From contig JBBMOL010000382.1 of assembly GCA_037954665.1 (NCBI GenBank), positions 248,001 through 312,000 on the forward strand: a DNA stretch of 64,000 nt. The letters are read 5' to 3'. Source of the DNA: Laguncularia racemosa. Lineage: Eukaryota > Streptophyta > Magnoliopsida > Myrtales > Combretaceae. The notes below the pieces were generated by a model. It saw nothing but the letters and a program-made list of their open reading frames with translations. It searched no databases and was not told the DNA's origin. This document shows positions 58,752-64,000 of this stretch, in pieces. The position numbers and the translations under genes are program-made. The number at the start of each line of letters is the position of its first letter. The stretch's first letter is position 1.

Positions 58752-59618
58752 GTTCACTTATCAGTCCTATAAGGTGCCAAATTACCTATACTTTTGAGTG
58801 AGTTGGGATCCTCATCGGGGCTCAATTCGAAAGTACCCTAAAGACCGGCATCTTAAAGACCAATTTCTTTTATATATTTTTCATTTGCATTGACTATTTT
58901 ATGTTGTAATTTCTTTTGGAACACTTTCATTTTGTTTGTAATTCTCATTTAGGACAGGCTACCCTAAAAGTAGCATAGTTGTAATTTTATGTATTTTCTA
59001 ACCTTAAATTGAGCAAGTATAAATACTTGCTTAAGTAGGGTTTTTGGGAGGCCAATTTTCAAATTAAGACACTCATTTTCATGTGAGAGAATCAGGGTTT
59101 CTTAGTTCAAACTTCCTATTATCAATTTCAATCCCAAGAGTTAAGATTGCGGCAAGTGCAACACTTAAAATTATGAGTTATATCAATTTCAATTTGTTGT
59201 GATTTCTTTTCTTCTCTAGTGTATAATATCTAGGGTTAAATTGGAATATTTCTTAGTTAGATTTAATTCCTAATCATTTGAATTTTTGTGCTTAATTGAG
59301 TTACTTCTACACTTGAATTCAGTTCATCCATTATGCATGCTTCTTGAGCCGTGAAAATATTGGTTGTGGAAAGGGGGATCACGGTTATTTTCTTGTGGAT
59401 CGTTAGTAGTAATCACATGGATTTTGGAGTATAATTTCTGATTACCATTGAGGATTATACTATTGTGTTGGTTTATTACATGTAATTCATCATTCAGTCC
59501 ATATAATGCAATTAAGGTCACACTATAATTGCCTTACCTTGAACCGAATTGTGCTAGTCCTTAGAGATTGTTATTTGGTTTAATTTGCATGTGCTTAATC
59601 CCCCTTTTAGTCACATTA
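58598..59618 (+). mobile_element. Type 2 LTR: 3' LTR of E, also 5' LTR of E2
   Basis: Starts tgataggaatg after the tract. The end reads tcacatta where other copies read gcacatca. The TATA repeat is perfect at 59013-59030. Downstream is leader and gag of the same family in the same orientation, so this LTR is shared. Confidence 0.82.
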
Positions 59619-60059
59619 GTTATTGTATGTGTTGTTGAGATTATTGTTGGTAGTGGTGTGAAACATTGTGAACCGTGAGTAAGAAAGGAAGTTGTGTGGT
59701 GGTGTATTGTGTGTTGTGTATGTGTTTTCCTTGCTACCAATTGTGAATTTAAGTGGTGAGAAGCCAAGGCAAGAAAAAGGAAAGTGAGTAGTAGAATTTG
59801 AAATTCAAACAAGTCAATAAAGTGTGAAAGTAATTAAACTAATTACTTGAACACTTGTAGTTGAATTTAATTCTATCTACTTGAAGGTGGTTATGTGTAC
59901 TTCATTTATTGAACTTTACTTGGAGTACTAAATTATTTCCTTGTGCCTTAAAGCTTTTGCAATGTGGATTATTGTATTATTGTGGTTGTTAAATATGTGT
60001 GTTGGTGTTGTTGAAGGAGTGTGCTATAATTTATGGGATTTCTTTATCAAATCACAAAC
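59619..60059 (+). mobile_element. E2 leader fragment (primer site deleted)
   Basis: gttattgtatgtgttgtt aligns with the distal part of the E leader near 53938. The primer site and the first roughly 700 bp of leader are missing. The LTR joins this point at a short shared ttagttatt. Confidence 0.7.
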
Positions 60060-61076
60060 ATGTCCAACGATAGTGTGAATGGGGGAATTAGCAATGAGGC
60101 CAATAGCCTGGTTGGTGGAGTTCAGGGTCATAACACTGCAAGTAGGAAGACTTTGGAAGAACAGCTCTAGGATCTTACTACCATTGTTGCTACTTGGGCA
60201 ACTACGATTGACGGGATGGCATTACCACAATCACCAGTAGTAAACCTTTAGGTACCACCTCAAGTGGCTCTACAGAACCTCCAAAGAGAAGGAATAGTGG
60301 GAGGAGGAAATTTAGGTAGAAGGATGGGGGGAGATCATCACCCCTATAGGGAAGAGAGGGACGATACCTTTGGGGCTAATCCTTATCCAAATAAGGATTT
60401 CAAGCTACCCTAGGGATTAAAATATGTGAAGCTATAGATACCTTCTTTTGATGGTAAGGGTTCAGCTGATGATTATCTAGACTGGGAGGACAAAGTTGAG
60501 GATCTCTTTGAATGCTATGAGATCAATGATAACACCTAAGTCTAACTGGCTGCTGTTGAGTTTACAAGGTATGCTGCCTTATGGTGGAAAAACCTGATTA
60601 TCAGTAGGTGTAGGGATGGGGAGGCTGAGATAGAGATATGGAGAGACATGAAAAGGGTTATGAGGAAAAGATTTATTTCTGAACACTATAGACAAGAACT
60701 GTTCATGCGTCTTCAGACATTGAGGCAGGGAGACAAGACAGTTGATGATTATGTGTAGGAATTTGAAACCCTCATGATTAGATGTAGGTTAATTGAGCCT
60801 CTAGAGCAAACCCTAGCGCGCTTCGTCTCAAGGTTGAAATATGAGATAGTGTGTGTTGTCGAGCTACAGTGATACAGTACACTTGATGAGGCTATTCAAT
60901 TATCCTTGAAAGTGGAAAGGCAGAGGCAATCCAATTTAGTTAAGGTTCCGAGTAGTAGGCCCAATATTACTACTAGGCCCATGGGAGTTGATGGTCAATC
61001 TAGAAGACCAAAGTGGTAGGTATGACAGTGAGGATAGTGGACAGAGCTACCCTCAACACAAATAAGGAAAACATAC
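60060..61076 (+). pseudogene. E2 gag (type 2 family), decayed
   Basis: Starts MSNDSVNGGISNEAN. Gag domain: PSFDGKGSADDYLDWEDKVEDLFECYEI, YAALWWKNLI, MKRVMRKRFISEHYRQEL, LQTLRQGDKTVDDYV. This is the only gag of the type 2 family in the window. More than ten stops, mainly TAG in place of Q or W codons, but the frame is kept to the end. It is cut by LTR I before any zinc knuckle. Confidence 0.8.
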
Positions 61077-62205
61077 TAATGGGTGTCGAATCCAACAAAA
61101 ATAAAAACCTACTCCTAGACAATTATATGATTTGGATATAGTGGTGAGTACGGACGAATCCACAGGGATTGGTTAAATATATTTCTATTCAAAGAGAATA
61201 AAGAAGAAAAGAAAAATGGGAAGGGGGGGGGGTGAGGGGGTTTGTTTGTGAATCAAATAATGTTGAAACAAGATAATAAAGTTAAATATTGATCAAAGCC
61301 TAGCCAAAGGAATCAAGATAGTTTAATTCTAGGAATTGATCATCGATGCAAATGTCTTCTATCCTTGTTTCTAGATAAACTGGTTATGATTATTAACAAG
61401 CTCTAACAACCTATCTCTTCGTACTTCTTCGATAACCAAAACAAGCTCTTTCATTATTCCTCTTATCGATTAGACAACCCTAAACAAGCTCTTAGGATTT
61501 AATCTATCAATAGCATTAAAAACTAGAGAGACCACCAATTCATGCTAGTAGATTATAAGATAACCTATTTAAACATGATCATACACCTCCATAACATGAA
61601 TTCAATCATCTATTTTATAACCAAACATGTTATTGTGTCACTGAGACTAGAACAATCAAACAATTACGGATTTGACGTGCTAGATGACAATATATTAACT
61701 TGCTAATTGAGTAGAACAACTTTAATTCATACCAATAAAAAAAGATAACAATGACAAAACGTTCAGAAGATATATGAATACCCAAAAACAAAGAATAGAT
61801 TAAAAACAACTCAATTAGATCTCACAATTCGTGGACAATCAAACTTCTATGACCCTTTGGCTAGAAAAACTACTTAGCTACGCATGTTCATAATCAAAAC
61901 GAAAATTAAAAATAAAAACATAACAAGCCTCTGTTCCCGGCTGCCTGCTCTGCCACCTTCTTTCCTTCTTGTTTCCAAGATGATCAAGATTCAAGCCCCC
62001 TAACCCTCTAGGGTTAGTTCTATTTATATTGTTAAAGGAATGGCAGGTGATCTTTTGCTAGCAAGATACGAAAATATCTTTCCTTTTTTTCAAGTAGATT
62101 TCGAGAAGTGAATATTCGTCTGCCTGGCACGCCCTACAACACGGCCGTGGGGCAAGCCGTGCCGTCCTCTGTGTGTAATTTACGTATCATCTTCCGTGTC
62201 CAGTG
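61077..62205 (-). mobile_element. Truncated type 3 LTR (I)
   Basis: Aligns with the H LTR from its end (taatgggtgtcg here for tgataggtatcg) to the palindromic region (acacggccgtgg at about 62141). It is cut at cagtg by element G. A poly-G run near 61222 and the TATA box near 62028 are kept. Whether it is a solo LTR or part of an element cannot be seen. Confidence 0.78.
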
Positions 62206-63113
62206 TGATACACACCACGCCAACTCGTGACGAAACCCAATACCAATACGTTCGGAAAATTCGTTGCCTAAGACGCCCAAACACCTAAAGTGGAAAACCG
62301 CGACCCGTTGTTTATAAGCGAGACAAGAACCTTGGTATAAAAGTGAAGACGCCACAATCGGGATGGAAAATCGATTGATAAGTCGGGATGAACGCCACGG
62401 AAATCAATCCGATAAGTTCGAATTAAGTTCTTGAAGAACCAAGAGAGGTGCCTCTCAAAAGTGTTTAATGTTCAATGATGTCTAATCTCTAATGTTCTAA
62501 ACCCTAGGAGCTTTTATACTAGGGTTACAATTCGTGTAAAAAACAAGTCCAAAACGACGTAGTTTAGTTAAGTGACATAAAAACGTGAAACAGAACAAGC
62601 TGGCCGACAGGGGATACACGGCCTGTGTACACGCCCGTGTACTTTGGCCGTGTACTTGTCTGTGCAACTTCTAGCAACATACTCGCCCGTGTACTTTGAC
62701 CGTGTATCTGTCTGTGCAACTTTTGGCAACATACACGCCCGTGTACTTTAGCCGTGTATCTTTCTGTAGATTTGCTTGACTCCATACACGGCCGTGCCTT
62801 TTAACCGTGTATCTAGCCGTGTATGATTCTAGGCAATCTTGAGAGTCCTACACGGCCGTGCCTTGAAAGTACACGCCCTCTTCAACCCGTGTCCAGTATA
62901 ACTTGTACAAAAGCAAGGGTCTTCCAATGGTTGTTCCAATCCGTTCCAAATCCATGATTGCTCCAATCCTTTCCGGCTTCATGGACAACCTTTATCAACC
63001 CGTTAAGTGCTTCTTTGAATCGTTTTGCTCGATTTCATGTGATCGGTCCAGGCAGCACTTCAAGAGGATCCACATTTCTTCTTCCGGCTTGGCTCTCATC
63101 ATGGATCTCATCA
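62206..63113 (-). mobile_element. 3' LTR of element G (chromovirus-like)
   Basis: tgatacacacc...ggatctcatca with the polypurine tract beside it at 63114-63126. The TATA inverted repeat is at 62501-62525 and the palindromic repeats at 62615-62860. B-type rather than A-type. The left flank cagtg (62201-62205) is the expected target duplication; its partner is outside the window. Confidence 0.88.
62615..62860 (-). repeat. Palindrome-rich tandem repeats in U3 of the G LTR
   Basis: Three to four units of about 52 bp with acacgcccgtgtacttt, gccgtgtatctgtctgtg and caacttttggcaaca, flanked by tacacggccgtgcc. Confidence 0.78.
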
Positions 63114-64000
63114 TTCCCCTCCTCTTGAAAAGGATTTGTCCTCAAATCATTTCCTGCATCAAATGGACTCAGATCAGTAACATTAAACGTGACACTTACT
63201 GGATACTTACCTGGTAACTCTTTCTTGTATGCTATATCATAGATGTATTCAAGAATTTGAATTGGTCCATCGCCTCTAGGAAGTAATTTAGATCTACGCT
63301 GTACGGGAATTTGCTCTTTGCGCATGTGAACCCAACTCCAATCTCCAGGTTCAAAAACAACTTGTTGACAACCCTTGTTGGCTTGTTTCACATACTGCTC
63401 AGTTCTTCGCTCAATGTTTAGCTTTCTCAAGAAATCTGCCTTAGAATCAGCTTCAAAACTCACAAACTTGTTAGGTTGTAATGGCAATAAATAAATAGTA
63501 ACCAATGGATTAAAACCATACACAATCTCAGATGGTGAACAATGAATAATTCTATTTAAAGCCCTATTACATGCAAACTCCACAAATGGTAGGCAATCCT
63601 TCCAAGTCCTATTGTTCTTCTCTATGATTGCCCTTAACAATTGAATTAAAGTACTGTTAACCACAACAATTTGCCCATCAGTTTGTGGGTGACAGATAGT
63701 CGAAAACATTAGTTTAGTTCCCCACTTTTCCCACAATACTCTCCAACAATGACTCGAAATCTTTACATCTCGATCAGTAACAATGCTACTAGGTATACCA
63801 TGCAGACGCACTACCTTTCTAAAGAACAATTCAACAATGTATATAGCATCATCAGTTTTATGACTAGGAATGAAATGAACCATTTTAAAAATCCTATCCA
63901 CAATCACAAAATTAGAATCTCGACCATGCTTAGGCCTAGATAATCCTAACACAAAATCTATGAGCATATCTATCCAAGGCTCATGAGGAATGACACTATA
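63035..64000 (-). pseudogene. Element G integrase, C-terminal two thirds (window edge)
   Basis: Read on the minus strand from the edge: PHEPWIDMLIDFVLGLS, SSIVTDRDVKI, CLPFVEFACNRA, then KLNIERRTEQYVKQANKG, GDGPIQILE and DLSPFDAGNDLRTNPF. The frame is open to a TGA after GPIT, the same place as in A, so the LTR-encoded tail is cut. The second D is present, and VEFA keeps the E. Several unusual changes (for example SCWRVLWEKW, LKISSH) show drift from B and D. The rest of the element lies beyond the window. Confidence 0.85.

Overview
This window looks like plant nuclear heterochromatin built almost entirely from nested LTR retrotransposons of the Ty3/gypsy superfamily. The support is long LTRs with TG...CA ends, 5-bp target duplications, primer sites matching plant initiator tRNA-Met or tRNA-Asp, gag-PR-RT-RNaseH-INT reading frames, AT-rich leaders and plant-type TATA boxes. 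I see no convincing host gene. The density and nesting suggest a large flowering-plant genome, perhaps pericentromeric. The species cannot be told from the sequence.

Four LTR groups recur. (1) A chromovirus-like gag-pol family with LTRs of about 0.75-0.95 kb and a tRNA-iMet primer site: elements A, B, D, F and G. Its C-terminus lacks a classic chromodomain, and the pol frame enters the 3' LTR, which resembles the CRM clade; that clade name is a judgement by eye. (2) A related family with LTRs of about 1.0 kb, called type 2 here (TGATAGG or TGATGAG ... GCACATCA): elements C0, C', C1, C2, C3, E0, E and E2 plus two solo LTRs. It includes a non-autonomous sub-family (C) that codes only for a protease-like domain, four 26-residue repeats and a tail. 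(3) Athila/Tat-like gag-PR elements without RT or integrase, with a tRNA-Asp type primer site where it can be seen: J, and probably K. (4) A type 3 LTR of about 1.7 kb carried by another gag-PR-only element (H) and by a truncated LTR (I).

Layout: 1-17110 is a minus-strand nest (K holds C', which abuts C0, which holds A, which holds J). 17111-19207 is the only sizeable stretch without a recognised element. 19208-35770 is a minus-strand tandem array of C1 and C3 sharing one LTR, with B inserted in C1 and C2 inserted in C3, each with a perfect target duplication. 35771-40239 is truncated element D. 40240-42133 is non-coding sequence holding a solo LTR. 42134-61076 is a plus-strand type 2 array (E0, E, E2). 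E is interrupted by a rearranged composite (F plus H) and by a solo LTR in its integrase. 61077-64000 is the type 3 LTR I, cut by element G, which runs off the window.

All gag-pol frames carry premature stops, mostly of the kind made by C-to-T change in methylated DNA. J, B and C2 have both LTRs and matching target duplications, so their boundaries are exact. Nothing here looks able to move on its own, but C2 is structurally complete as a non-autonomous element.
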